This document shows, piece after piece, positions 36,601 through 45,333 of a DNA stretch of 64,000 nt. The stretch spans positions 1 to 64,000 of the forward strand of contig CAXXFR010000031.1 of NCBI GenBank assembly GCA_963667455.2, given 5' to 3'. Below the pieces are notes generated by a model. That model was not told the DNA's origin. It made no database searches and saw only the letters and a list, made by a program, of their open reading frames with translations. The stretch's first letter is position 1. Each line of letters opens with the position of its first letter. A program made the position numbers and the translations under genes. The DNA comes from Bin55 sp963667455 (lineage in GTDB: Bacteria > Pseudomonadota > Gammaproteobacteria > Pseudomonadales > Azotimanducaceae).

Positions 36601-36797
36601 AGCCTTTCCATTTCTTCGGGAGGTCGGTCGCCGGATCGAACGGAAACGACGATGGTCGGGCTTTGGATGTTGGGGAGAAGATCGATGGGGAGTTGGTTGA
36701 ACGCCAATGTCCCAACCAGCGCTACGGCCGCCGCCAGCACGCATATGGCAATCGGTCTCCGAGTCGCGAGACCGGCAAGTGACTCAAATACGTTCAC
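33666..36797 (-). CDS. RND-family efflux transporter, inner-membrane permease
   Basis: A 1043-residue RND pump subunit with the usual two repeats of transmembrane helix plus large periplasmic loop. The N-terminus (RRPIAICVLAAAVALVGTLAFNQLPIDLLPNI) is the first helix, TM4 has GGLALGAGMLVDNAIVVVES and the TM10-11 region has LIVLSGVAVNDAVLLIATARQ. In TM4 the common DD proton pair reads D-N, as in many RND relatives. The GTG start directly abuts the stop of the adaptor gene. It works with the adaptor and presumably a TolC-like channel encoded elsewhere; drug or lipid-like substrates are possible. It is downstream of an ABC exporter in the same operon. Confidence 0.95.
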   Translation of the reverse strand: MNVFESLAGLATRRPIAICVLAAAVALVGTLAFNQLPIDLLPNIQSPTIVVSVRSGDRPPEEMERLYGEVVEQRLFSVRGIKEIEQRARTGTLVATVLFNWDSDLDTGLIDVQKALGGLESDPQVDEVLVRRFDPSQEPILVLGLFAPTGSPDLVELRQIARRQIAISLETLTGVAEVHVTGGRKREISVVFDEYRASAYGITLGELAGRIAAENVDINAGTIEDRGSVFTVRGRMRFENVIDVGNVVVRYLTPSGSGVAASAGSARVAVRVRDVADVVAGEVEIDHLVLVNGKEGVGLSIYKEAGANTVTVSETIRSALGGLSADLPGVEVHEITDNATLVVDALDDLRLAASLGIVLAILVLAFFLRSIGATFIVSAAVPVSILAAIFFMHFGKYSLNIVTLGGLALGAGMLVDNAIVVVESMYRRIRLGDSPAEAARKGTGLVAGAITASTLTTCVVFIPVFFVQGLAARLIDGIAFTVVVSLIASLAVAVFLIPALGRWFLEPSKRDEAGQVVEEKLHPIRRGLEGLVGGFLRLPWLVVGVSGIGVAVAIYGLVGLGTELLPPSDPKQFSMRIIGPSGQRVESTAQMVSGIESSIREGAPDHVSATLAEIGRLPSDDRIIRREASEENTARLIVRLTEDAPAGRAFANALTQDLDQLPDTEIVWELNKSALSEALDTGLAPVVVEVSGSTLEDIRDVTEQIREKMAALPELWNVRSSFEGGPPELRVELNHQVADALGVSISNVTNVLESNLDGRTVTYLAVGDEEYPVVLRMQQVHLNQLDDIHFLGPGGRKMAVGEVAEFEEVTGAREVFRRNQRRTAQVTALVSDDYSQPQAIQAVTQVLDDIVLPSGLATEMRGEEEERAKTFGELQLAGILALLLVLMVLAGSFESLLQPITILYAIPLALMGVAATLVPVGEPIGVMVMLGLIVLSGVAVNDAVLLIATARQQMADGVDRVKALAQAAGIRLRPITMTTLTTALALFPLLFGGGEGAVLRQPMAMTIIGGLVASTLGSLLVLPCLYLIFDDIGKLFRRKKASD

Positions 36798-37877
36798 TTA
36801 TTCGCCGAGAACACGCACTAAAGCACGATCGACTAGTGTTTCTAGTCCGCGAACGACGACTTTGTCGCCTAACTTGACCCCTTCGAGAACCTCCTGTTTT
36901 TCGTCATCGCCGAGTCCCAAGCGAACCTCTTGTTGCCTGACTCGCTGACCGTCCAAGACGAAGACGACGGATCGACCGCCACGACGGGATATCGATTCGT
37001 AGTCGACGACCGGAACTTGAATGCGCTGTTCCGTGATGATTTCCACTTGAACAAACATGCCGGGTCGAAGCAACATGCCCTCGTTGTTGACTTCAATCAC
37101 AGCCCGAATCGTGTTGGTTTGCGGATCGACCGTTGGCGAGAGACGTGTGACCTCACCAGTTATCGACATTTCCTTAAAGGCATAGTGCTTAACGCGAACT
37201 TCCTGTCCAATCTCAATACGACTCAGCTCGGGACCAATCAAATCGATATACGCCTCAAGCACATCCAAGGAAGCTATCTGTGCGATGAGCACCCCCGTTG
37301 AAATCAGTTGTCCATCTGCGATTGGAATCTGTTGTTGGTCTCGGGCCAGCTTCAAAATGATTCCATCGATCGGAGCTTCCAGCTGCGTGTTGGCATCCTG
37401 TAGCACCTGTCTTTCGTACTCCAGCTTAGCGGCCTTAAACGCGGTGTCTTTACCACGGAGTTCGGAATCTGAAACCATTCCTTGCTTGTGCAGCCTGGTG
37501 AAGCTGGTCAATTCCGTTTCGGCATTCGCCAGATTCGTAAGCGATTGTTCCAATGCGACATGCAGGCGTGTTTCTTCGCCGGTGATTTGAGCGATGATGT
37601 CTCCAGCCTGAACTTTATGCCCCTCTTCATAACGTCTGCCGTTCTCGTCAAGGCCGATGTATAGTCGACCAGGAACCTGGCTAGTGACAGTAACGCTCTC
37701 GCGAGTCTGCAAGTTCCCAGTCGCCACAATGACGCTCTCGACATCGCCTGCCTCCACCGTCTCCACTTGCACAGGAGTGCGAAACTGAATGTCAACGGGC
37801 GGAGGCGACTGTGCGCAACCGAAACCGACTGCTGCGGCAAGTAGTGCAACAACACTAAGTTTGCGGTATTGGCTCAT
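36798..37877 (-). CDS. RND efflux periplasmic adaptor (membrane fusion protein), lipoprotein
   Basis: A 359-residue adaptor. ATG at 37877 (MSQYRKLSV) has an AAGGG ribosome-binding site six bases away and starts a lipoprotein signal with lipobox VGFGC, so it is anchored in the inner membrane facing the periplasm. Barrel-sandwich and hairpin domains are seen in VTSQVPGRLYIGLDENG and the coiled-coil-like LEQSLTNLANAETELTS, then VSPTVDPQTNTIRA-type beta-barrel sequence (LSPTVDPQTNTIRAVIEV) and the LRPGMFVQVEI block. It links the RND pump to an outer-membrane channel. It lies 22 bases after the giant permease gene. Confidence 0.94.
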   Translation of the reverse strand: MSQYRKLSVVALLAAAVGFGCAQSPPPVDIQFRTPVQVETVEAGDVESVIVATGNLQTRESVTVTSQVPGRLYIGLDENGRRYEEGHKVQAGDIIAQITGEETRLHVALEQSLTNLANAETELTSFTRLHKQGMVSDSELRGKDTAFKAAKLEYERQVLQDANTQLEAPIDGIILKLARDQQQIPIADGQLISTGVLIAQIASLDVLEAYIDLIGPELSRIEIGQEVRVKHYAFKEMSITGEVTRLSPTVDPQTNTIRAVIEVNNEGMLLRPGMFVQVEIITEQRIQVPVVDYESISRRGGRSVVFVLDGQRVRQQEVRLGLGDDEKQEVLEGVKLGDKVVVRGLETLVDRALVRVLGE

Positions 37878-37899
37878 GAATTCCCTTGTTCTTTTCAAT

Positions 37900-40800
37900 T
37901 CATTCACCCGATGAGACTGGAGTCCACTTCACAGCGTCGGCAATCACGTTCGACCACCGTTCCGTCGTAACAGTCACGTCCACAAGCCGGTCGGTAACAT
38001 CGAACTCACCGAGTTCGTTCCAGCCACTCTTCGAGGAATCCCCGTCGAATTCGATGCTTTCTTCGTCATCTCCCAAGTTGACAACGATTTGGAACTGACC
38101 GACTTCCGATCTTTGTGATGTGCTAACACTGAAAAATGGACCGCTGATTGAATATTCACTCTTGCCTTTCCAAGGGAGATGGTATTCAAGCCTCCAAGTA
38201 CCTTCATGTGGCAACATTGCAGCGAACGTGCTGCTTGCACCTTCCGGACCTCCATAGCTGCTTGCGTAGGTTGGCCGATATTTCCCAAATGCTCCGCTAC
38301 CATAGTTCCTCAGCCAAGCCCCTTGCCCGAAGTCAAGTCCAATCCTACGTCCAAGGTCACCGGCCGGTAATCCACGATCAAACTCGGGGTCGGGCATCCC
38401 AATCATTGCTCGAAGCCACGGCGGCATCTCGTCCTCTTTGCTTCCTATTCTGTCTTTGTCGACAGCAAATCCATCGTCCAAGTCATCGACGATTACCGAA
38501 TCGGGGTCAGGACCTCTCCAATCAGTATCGACCATGAACGGCAAGGTCTCACCCTCCTTGGGCTCATAGTCCTCAAGCTTCGGAAAGGCGACGCGTACTG
38601 CATCGCGATTGAGGGAAAGGTAGGGTTCGATGACCGCGACTAGTGGTGGTTCTGCGCTCTGGTGCGCGATGCGAATCGAACTCGATGCATCCACTCGAAG
38701 CGGCTTGTTCAGATCCAAGAAATTCCATTTCTTGTCTCCCGAATCGTACTCGTAACCAATCCTTATGACTCCGGGTACCGGTTCGTCGTTTCGAATAAGA
38801 AAAGTGGACTGATAGACGGACTCACCACTCTCCTTACTTTCAAGTCGCACGACATCGGACTCACCGACGACAAAGCCGGGAAGTCCAGTGGTTGACAACC
38901 AATTCCCTAGCAACGATTCGATGTCCATGCCGAGATCCACAGCGGTTTGACTGAATTGTTCGGCTGTATACGTCGTTCCTGAATAGCGAGACACCAGCTC
39001 CCTCAAGAGATTGCCTACTGCTTCTTCGCCAAACCCGTCAATTAGAGAACGAGCAATTGGATAGCCTTTCAACAACAGAGCGTGATACGCAGACCCGGGA
39101 TCAGTGTGAAAATCGATGTCGTTCAGAGGAGTTTCGAGGACATGTTCCCACACGGAAGGTCGATCGGAGAACATTTGCCGAAAGTTAATGGAACTCTGAT
39201 TCGCCCCGCCCCCGCCTATACGGATCATGGTTGCGTTGTTCATTTGATTGAATCCACGAGGTGTTGAGCCTTCGTAAATCGAGAAGTAGCCATCTCCCTC
39301 GGTAGCAAGTTTGGTAGCCAACTCATCAATGACGTAGCTTAGGGCAGTTGCACCTGGTCCTGTCGGCGTAGTCTGGTAGTTGACCAAGTTGAAACCGACT
39401 GTAATTAATGGATTGCCTCCTTGGTAGTCAGATTCGAAAAATCTTCTTAGCATCGCCAGAATGAACTTTGGTATCTGGGTCTCGTCGGTCTGGGCTGCTT
39501 CCCGATGGCTGATCGGACCGTCAAACCTCGCTAGCGATAATCCCGACTCTCGGAACATTTGAATGCCAGGTTGTGCATATACACTGCCCATTCTCCATCC
39601 ATCGCCGTACACGCGGAGAGGAAGTGGAACTTCTACGAATGAAAGCGTGCCGTAGGGATATTCCAGTCCCGATTGGTTCAAGATGGCAAGTCGCTCCTCA
39701 ATCCATTCCTCCAAACTGGGCACAACCCGAACCAGCTGTTCCATGTTCTTCGAGTGCTTCTTACCCATAAGCAGCTCAAATTCGATGCCACCTACAACCA
39801 GCGAACGGCGATCGAACTTTGCTCCGATCAATGCAAACTCTGGTACTGGTGCCGTCGGGTTGAATCGGAATCCTTCCCGTTTCTGCTTTGTGATGGGTTC
39901 GCGAGTTCCTGGACCCGCTACGATCCATCCCTTGGGAGCAAGGACTTCGATGTCTAGATCAAAAAAATCTCGTGCTCGGACATCCCAGTCAGTCTTCCCG
40001 TAGGCAGCACCCGATGATGGAAACCAACTCGCGCCGGGCAACAACGCAAAATACCCTGGGGAGAACTTGATGGATTCGTATCCAAACATGCCCAGCTGTT
40101 GGGTATTCCACGCGCTTCCTTTTGAAAGCACAATCTTTGAATCCAAGTACGCAAATCGCGCATCAGGTTTTCCTTGAGCAACAATTCTTACTTCTGGATC
40201 CGATCCGTCCCTGCTCGCCGGAATCCAAAGTAGTCCATCTTCAAATGTATGGTCCGAAGAAGCCGCACCGTTCACGGTTAACTCGTCAATTCGAAATCCA
40301 GGATTCAGGGACAACAACCAAGAATCGTCTGACGAGCCGCCAAGAGACTTAAGTGTCAGTGTCAGGTCTAGGTGAATTGAGTTTCCGGGTCTGATATCAA
40401 CGGTTCCTCTGACGGACTGGATATCTGTCGCTGAATGCAGCTGGTGCTGTTCATGTACCGCCGCCCAATTCTCAAATTTCTTGACGTCAAGCAACTTGGA
40501 GTACACCAGGCTGCCTAACGACAGTGCGACCGCAACGAATGAAGCTACTCCTGTTCCTGCCCAAGTCATTCGTGCTCTCGAGCCAACTTGCCGAGGATGG
40601 CAAGCGGCCGCCAACGCCAAGAAACCAATGGACAGAACCACAATGCTTGCTCGATTGATCAAAATGTCGGTTGAAAAGAAGACCGGAACCAAGTCGGATG
40701 GCCAAGTTGTGCCTGACGATGTCGTCGCTAACGATGCAGCCACGAAGACAGGAAGGCGGACCGAGAAGAAGAACCAGGCAATCATCAGAGCAAGTCCCAC

Positions 40801-41367
40801 GAGGACGACCAGTAGTCGATATCGCAAGACGATCGCCAAGAAAATCGTTATAGATCCCCAAAGCATCAAGTTCGGGACGATGTCCCAAACTAAGAAGCTC
40901 AGCACACTTGCCGGTTCGATGGCGCTACCGAACCCAAGGTTAAACATCTCGGCTATGACACCGTAACCGCTGAGTAGCAACACCACTACGAAGCAGGGAA
41001 TGGAAAGCAACAGCACGATCCCTAGCAATCTTCCTACGACTAGCTCGAAGTTCGATACGGCCCGGGAGTCCATCACTTCCCCGATCCGATCACGAATGTC
41101 GCGGCTTCGTATATCGAATGCGAGAAAGAGTATTCCTAGAGTGAAAACGAGCACTAGCATGGAGGAAAAGGCAGCCATCAAGTAGCGAGGCCCAAACATA
41201 CCGGCCGAAGGAGAAATTGAAGACCCAAATTGATGCACGACTGTTAGTTGGATCCATTGCCCAACCGCTGCCAGTACTGCAATGACAATAAACACCCATG
41301 TCCGAGCTAGCCGGCGACACGAACGCATCTCGGCCGCGGCTAGCGACCAAATTCTCAAGAATCTCAT
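37900..41367 (-). CDS. Giant ABC-2 permease fused to a degenerate M1-peptidase-like domain and golvesin-like C-terminus
   Basis: An 1155-residue membrane protein. Residues 1-290 contain about six to seven transmembrane helices of the ABC-2 type. Residues about 300-850 resemble the M1 aminopeptidase-like periplasmic part known from ABC permease/M1 fusions, but the zinc motif HEXXH is absent: the aligned spot reads ISHREAAQ around H621, so catalysis by zinc is not expected. The last 110 residues look like a golvesin/xanthan-lyase type beta-sandwich (LPHEGTWRLEYHLP, GWNELGEFDV, NVIADAVKWTP). It starts at 41367, overlapping the ATPase stop by four bases, so both belong to one exporter. Substrate unknown; cell-envelope material is a reasonable guess. 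Confidence 0.8.
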   Translation of the reverse strand: MRFLRIWSLAAAEMRSCRRLARTWVFIVIAVLAAVGQWIQLTVVHQFGSSISPSAGMFGPRYLMAAFSSMLVLVFTLGILFLAFDIRSRDIRDRIGEVMDSRAVSNFELVVGRLLGIVLLLSIPCFVVVLLLSGYGVIAEMFNLGFGSAIEPASVLSFLVWDIVPNLMLWGSITIFLAIVLRYRLLVVLVGLALMIAWFFFSVRLPVFVAASLATTSSGTTWPSDLVPVFFSTDILINRASIVVLSIGFLALAAACHPRQVGSRARMTWAGTGVASFVAVALSLGSLVYSKLLDVKKFENWAAVHEQHQLHSATDIQSVRGTVDIRPGNSIHLDLTLTLKSLGGSSDDSWLLSLNPGFRIDELTVNGAASSDHTFEDGLLWIPASRDGSDPEVRIVAQGKPDARFAYLDSKIVLSKGSAWNTQQLGMFGYESIKFSPGYFALLPGASWFPSSGAAYGKTDWDVRARDFFDLDIEVLAPKGWIVAGPGTREPITKQKREGFRFNPTAPVPEFALIGAKFDRRSLVVGGIEFELLMGKKHSKNMEQLVRVVPSLEEWIEERLAILNQSGLEYPYGTLSFVEVPLPLRVYGDGWRMGSVYAQPGIQMFRESGLSLARFDGPISHREAAQTDETQIPKFILAMLRRFFESDYQGGNPLITVGFNLVNYQTTPTGPGATALSYVIDELATKLATEGDGYFSIYEGSTPRGFNQMNNATMIRIGGGGANQSSINFRQMFSDRPSVWEHVLETPLNDIDFHTDPGSAYHALLLKGYPIARSLIDGFGEEAVGNLLRELVSRYSGTTYTAEQFSQTAVDLGMDIESLLGNWLSTTGLPGFVVGESDVVRLESKESGESVYQSTFLIRNDEPVPGVIRIGYEYDSGDKKWNFLDLNKPLRVDASSSIRIAHQSAEPPLVAVIEPYLSLNRDAVRVAFPKLEDYEPKEGETLPFMVDTDWRGPDPDSVIVDDLDDGFAVDKDRIGSKEDEMPPWLRAMIGMPDPEFDRGLPAGDLGRRIGLDFGQGAWLRNYGSGAFGKYRPTYASSYGGPEGASSTFAAMLPHEGTWRLEYHLPWKGKSEYSISGPFFSVSTSQRSEVGQFQIVVNLGDDEESIEFDGDSSKSGWNELGEFDVTDRLVDVTVTTERWSNVIADAVKWTPVSSGE

Positions 41368-42371
41368 TGTGTTGTCTTCGGAATCTTCTTTATTCGCCTT
41401 CGCCCAAATCGCTTCTTCGGCTCCTCGACTTCATCGATTTCGTCTTGTCGGGCACCTTCGACCTTTCCACGCCGCGACATGAACGCCAAATAGGCCTCCT
41501 CAAGACTGGGATTTTCAACTTCCGTTGCATCGAACGACAAGTCGAGTTTGTTTTTCACCACGATGCGAAATTCGACGTCGGCACCTTGGACAGTTCGCGA
41601 CACGATTTCGTGCTTTTCTTCGACGACACCTGAACTCTCGAGAGGTACCGAAACTTGAAAAACCTGTCCTCGAGCCTGTTCGATCAACGCTGTAGGTGAA
41701 CCTTGAAACGCAAGCGCACCTTCGTCGATCAAGGCGATTTGCGAACAACCACTGCCCAAGTCGGCGACGATGTGGGTAGACAACAAGATGGTCCGTTCCT
41801 GACCCATGTTCGTCATGACCTGGCGGAACCGCATTCGTTCTTCCGGGTCGAGGCCAACTGTCGGTTCGTCCACTACCAACACCTGTGGATTGTGAACCAT
41901 AGCTTGGGCAACGCCGAGTCTTCGGACCATTCCACCGGACAACTTCTTCACTTTGCGGTCGGCGACATCGGCAAGACCTACTTCTTCAAGTACTTCAGCA
42001 ACTCGCTTGCGGCGTTCCTTCTTGTTCGTCATACCGGACAAAGCAGCCAGCGTATCGACGACTTCCTCGGTGCGGTGCAGTCTCCACGCACTAAATGACT
42101 GAGGCAAGTAGCCGATTCGTTCGCGGACGTGGTGGCACTCGTCGACTACGTCGTAGCCACACACACGAGCCGAGCCTTCGGTGGGCTTCAACAGAGTGCA
42201 GATAATCCGCATCAACGTGCTCTTACCTGCCCCGTTTGCTCCCAACAAGCCAAAAAAGCCCGTACCGAGAGTAAGACTGACGTCATCGAGAACTGCCGTT
42301 TTCTTGTCGTAGCGGTGAGTAATCCCGGAAATTTCTATGGCTGGAGCCGAGTCTGTGCTAGCCTCTGTCAA
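41364..42371 (-). CDS. ABC transporter ATP-binding protein
   Basis: A 335-residue ATPase for the overlapping permease. Walker A GANGAGKST, signature KLSGGMVRR, Walker B VLVVDEP and the switch histidine in LLSTHIV are all intact, and the Q-loop lies in IGYLPQSF. A C-terminal extension of about 110 residues ends in a basic tail (KKRFGRRRIKKIPK). The frame is open to a TTG at 42392, but an AGAGGAG site at 42380-42386 is eight bases from the TTG at 42371, which is the better start. First gene of the operon ATPase - permease - adaptor - RND - DUF1428. Confidence 0.93.
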   Translation of the reverse strand: MTEASTDSAPAIEISGITHRYDKKTAVLDDVSLTLGTGFFGLLGANGAGKSTLMRIICTLLKPTEGSARVCGYDVVDECHHVRERIGYLPQSFSAWRLHRTEEVVDTLAALSGMTNKKERRKRVAEVLEEVGLADVADRKVKKLSGGMVRRLGVAQAMVHNPQVLVVDEPTVGLDPEERMRFRQVMTNMGQERTILLSTHIVADLGSGCSQIALIDEGALAFQGSPTALIEQARGQVFQVSVPLESSGVVEEKHEIVSRTVQGADVEFRIVVKNKLDLSFDATEVENPSLEEAYLAFMSRRGKVEGARQDEIDEVEEPKKRFGRRRIKKIPKTTQ

Positions 42372-42860
42372 TTTCAATTCTCCTCTGTTCAAGCCGAAGT
42401 CATTGTACGAATCGAATTGACCGTACTTCGGATGGTTTCGGACTCGTAGAGCCCGTTGTTTTCATGCAAGAATCGTGCCACCAAATCTGGAGGTGATAGG
42501 TAGCCAAATACCACGAAAAAGCGCTTCAAGTTGTGGAGTCGCGAGCGAAATGAGGGCAATATTCGCCAACAATTGTCAACTCTCGCCAGACCATTAGATT
42601 CTCCGACTATCGATGGTTCCTCGAACAAACTGCAGTGGCATATGTCTGCCGCTATCTCTTCTCAATAGGACGCTGCAGTCGCCTGATAAGGCAACTGACG
42701 AGCATTCTGAACGACTCTCGGTAGCCCCGGTCAGGGGGCCGACCCTCAATTCCGATAGGATTACCACTCGGTACACGGAAACTTGGCGAATCCACTTCAG
42801 TGCCTTCACAACAGTCTCGAGAATTGGTATCACTGAGCAATTAGTCAAATAGGGTCTGAA
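42372..42860. other. Divergent intergenic region, possible small gene 42389-42628 (-)
   Basis: This 489-base stretch separates the exporter operon from the luciferase-like gene and must hold both promoters. On the minus strand a 79-codon frame (TTG at 42628 to a stop at 42389) encodes a basic, partly hydrophobic peptide (FRSRLHNLKRFFVVFGYL, LVARFLHENNGLYESE) ending just at the ATPase ribosome-binding site. It might be a small gene leading the operon, or chance. A TTGACA box inside it (complement of 42575-42580) has no convincing -10. Confidence 0.25.
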
Positions 42861-43805
42861 GTGCAGCTTGGATTGACACCGTGGTCCATCTCGGACAGCA
42901 ACGACGCTCAGGCGCTGTGCGATCAGGCAATGTATGCCGAAGAACTGGGGTACTCGTACTTCGTGTTGCCCGAGCACCACTTTGTTCCCAGTCGAGCGAT
43001 TCCCGATCCTCTCATGCTGCTGGCAGCAGTCGCAGCCAACACGACCTCAATCCGTTTAGCGACTACTTCCTATCTACTGCCAATCCGCCATCCCGTTCAA
43101 GCGGCGGAGCAAGTGGCTGTTCTAGACCAACTTTGCAACGGCAGACTGACATTGGGTGTTGGAAGGGGGACTCTGCCCGCGATGTTCGAGACGTTCGGAG
43201 TGGATCCGCGAACCAAACGCAAGAGATTCGAATACTGTCTGGAGCGAATGCGCAAAGCTTGGACGGGTGAGTCCGTGGTCGAAGGCTCAACCGAGCTCCA
43301 GGCTTCTATTTCTCCACTACCCCGTCAAGTACCGCATCCACCCATCTGGGTTGCTGCATTTGGTCCCATGGCCTTGAAGCAAGCTGGTCGCCTCGGATTG
43401 CCGTATCTTGCATCTCCTCGTGAAACGATGTCGCAACTCGCGCACAACTATCGAATTCATCGTGCTGCAAATGAGGAGGCAACCGTCGCAATGGCGGCTG
43501 AAACTCCGATCATGAGATCAGTTTTCGTTTCAGAGGACCCCGAGACAGTGCGTCGGGTACGAGACCGAATCGAACAGAGCTTACAACGTCCCCCACAGTC
43601 TCAAGACGACTCAGAGCGAGGTGTGGACGACTGGGCGATTGTCGGCACTCCCAACCAAGTACGAGACTTGACGACGACTTACATGGAAGACCTTGGAATC
43701 TCACACCTCATTGCCACAAGGTTGGGCATCGGTGGAGTCTCCTCATCGGAAATCAAACAGTCTCTTGCACTGTTTATGCGAATCGTGAACGAGATGTCAG
43801 GTTAG
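42861..43805 (+). CDS. LLM-class flavin-dependent oxidoreductase (luciferase-like)
   Basis: A 314-residue TIM-barrel flavoprotein of the bacterial luciferase family, which uses reduced FMN or F420 and often O2 to oxidise small organic compounds. Evidence: MQLGLTPWS at strand 1, YAEELGYSYFVLPEHHF, LATTSYLLPIRHPVQAAEQVAVLDQLCNGRLTLGVGRG, and the C-terminal IVGTPNQVRDL. It starts with GTG at 42861. Its TAG overlaps the stop codon of the convergent transporter gene (43802-43805). Substrate unknown. Confidence 0.9.
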   Translation: MQLGLTPWSISDSNDAQALCDQAMYAEELGYSYFVLPEHHFVPSRAIPDPLMLLAAVAANTTSIRLATTSYLLPIRHPVQAAEQVAVLDQLCNGRLTLGVGRGTLPAMFETFGVDPRTKRKRFEYCLERMRKAWTGESVVEGSTELQASISPLPRQVPHPPIWVAAFGPMALKQAGRLGLPYLASPRETMSQLAHNYRIHRAANEEATVAMAAETPIMRSVFVSEDPETVRRVRDRIEQSLQRPPQSQDDSERGVDDWAIVGTPNQVRDLTTTYMEDLGISHLIATRLGIGGVSSSEIKQSLALFMRIVNEMSG

Positions 43806-44626
43806 GACTTGCTGGTCTCAGACGAGTCCTCTTCCGGCACAACATTGACCGTTGCCTCAAAATCGCCCGGGTCAATCTCCTCGTAACGCTGCAACCCCAA
43901 ATACGGCCGAAGAATCCTAACCAGCAGGTACGCGGGCCCGGTATCAACAAGCGCTACCGTCATTTTGAAGACATAGCTCGAGCCTATATAGACAAACAGT
44001 TGGGGCCACAAACCGCGTTCCGGGTCGATAAACAGCGCACCTGCGTAGAAGTGGGTCATCAGTATCACAGAAGATGTGTCGACCAGTTGGCTGACCAAGG
44101 TCGAGCCGTTGTTTCTCAGCCAAAGGTGTTTGCCTTTGGTAAGCCGTTTCCAAAAGTGGAAGAGGTGAACGTCACAGAACTGTGCTGTGAGATACGCCAC
44201 CATCGAGGCAGCGACTATGCCGAATGCCATCTTGCGAATCTCGAAGAAGACAGGTTCGCGTCCCGCGGCATCGAGAGCAATGTTTCCGGCTTCGTCGAAC
44301 TGCTCGGACGCCATGCCCGGTAGCACTCCGCCGAGCCAAAGGAAGAAGACAACCCAGATGTTGACGATTAGTCCGACCCAGACCATGTCCGAAGCACGCT
44401 TGCGACCGTACAACTCGCTGATCAAATCGGTACATAAGAATGTGACTGGATAAGGCAGCACACCTACCGCAATCACCATCGGTACGTTGATACCGAAGAC
44501 CGTAAACGATAAGTCAACGAATCGACTGATTCCAATAACGTTGAGAACTGCAAGAGTTCCCAGGAATAGTCCAGTCAGTAGGAGAAATACACGCTGCCTG
44601 CGCAGTCTGTAGTCAGGGGAGGCCAT
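43802..44626 (-). CDS. Queuosine precursor transporter (YhhQ/QPTR, vitamin-uptake-like)
   Basis: A 274-residue inner-membrane protein with about six to seven helices. The family signature GVLPYPVTFLCTDLISELYGRKRA is near residues 55-80, with TAQFCDVHLFHFWKRLTKGKHLWLRNNGSTLVSQLVDT around 150-187, both highly characteristic. Such proteins import preQ0/preQ1, precursors of the tRNA base queuosine. The gene follows the SDR gene by five bases, so it is the third gene of the unit PTPS-like - SDR - transporter. Its C-terminus is charged and probably cytoplasmic. Confidence 0.92.
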   Translation of the reverse strand: MASPDYRLRRQRVFLLLTGLFLGTLAVLNVIGISRFVDLSFTVFGINVPMVIAVGVLPYPVTFLCTDLISELYGRKRASDMVWVGLIVNIWVVFFLWLGGVLPGMASEQFDEAGNIALDAAGREPVFFEIRKMAFGIVAASMVAYLTAQFCDVHLFHFWKRLTKGKHLWLRNNGSTLVSQLVDTSSVILMTHFYAGALFIDPERGLWPQLFVYIGSSYVFKMTVALVDTGPAYLLVRILRPYLGLQRYEEIDPGDFEATVNVVPEEDSSETSKS

Positions 44627-44631
44627 GTGTT

Positions 44632-45333
44632 CTATCTCTCAATTTGACCAAGATTTGCATGAATGACGCTTCCATTCACGACTGGATTCTGCGAAGCAAA
44701 GAACACCGTCTCGGCGATTTCGTCTGGTTTGATCAGACGTCGAAACGTCGTCAGCTGAGCGATTTCCTTCATTGCCGATTCGGGAACATGACTGCGCAAC
44801 ATCTCGGTGTCGGTAAATCCGGGGCAGATCGCAGCCGTATGGATTCCGGAATCGACCAAGTCTTGACAGAGAGCCCGCATTGCTCCGATTTGGGCATGCT
44901 TGGTCGTCACGTATGAAAAAGACCCAGGAACAGCTTTTTCCGACAACGTCGAGCCGATAAACAGAATGCTGGAACGAGGACCCATTCTTGGAATGATGTT
45001 GCGGTTGATTGTGTTGATGCTTACCAGATTGACTTGCAGAACATCTCGCAGGGACTCGTCGCTTGTGTCCAGTGCCGAGTCGTTGAGGAGTCGACTTGCA
45101 TTGTGAATCAGGTGGACTTCACTTTTCTCTTGAGCATCCATTAGCTCACTGAGAACGCCTGTGAGTTGCGTGTCCAACTCCGAGTCTGCAAGATCCACGG
45201 AGTGACTCAATACCCGCGAATCGGGACAGGGTCGCCGCGAGAAGTTGACTACCGTATACCCCCGCTCAACGAACAACTGTGCCGTCGAGAGTCCAATTCC
45301 CGCACTGGCACCAGTGACAATCGCTAACTTCAA
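44632..45333 (-). CDS. Short-chain dehydrogenase/reductase, sepiapterin-reductase-like
   Basis: A 233-residue Rossmann-fold NADPH-dependent reductase. TGASAGIGLS binds the cofactor at residues 7-16, and the catalytic serine is in LFIGST, with Y/K in SYVTTKHA. PGFTDTEML follows as usual. Its ATG overlaps the stop of the PTPS-family gene (45330-45333), so the two enzymes are made together. That pairing suggests a pterin substrate, as in sepiapterin or dihydromonapterin reduction; this is inferred from context and not from residues. Confidence 0.88.
   Translation of the reverse strand: MKLAIVTGASAGIGLSTAQLFVERGYTVVNFSRRPCPDSRVLSHSVDLADSELDTQLTGVLSELMDAQEKSEVHLIHNASRLLNDSALDTSDESLRDVLQVNLVSINTINRNIIPRMGPRSSILFIGSTLSEKAVPGSFSYVTTKHAQIGAMRALCQDLVDSGIHTAAICPGFTDTEMLRSHVPESAMKEIAQLTTFRRLIKPDEIAETVFFASQNPVVNGSVIHANLGQIER

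Noticed and set aside
42594..42980. 128-codon minus-strand frame overlapping the luciferase-like gene start
   Set aside because: No family features and it overlaps a well-supported gene.
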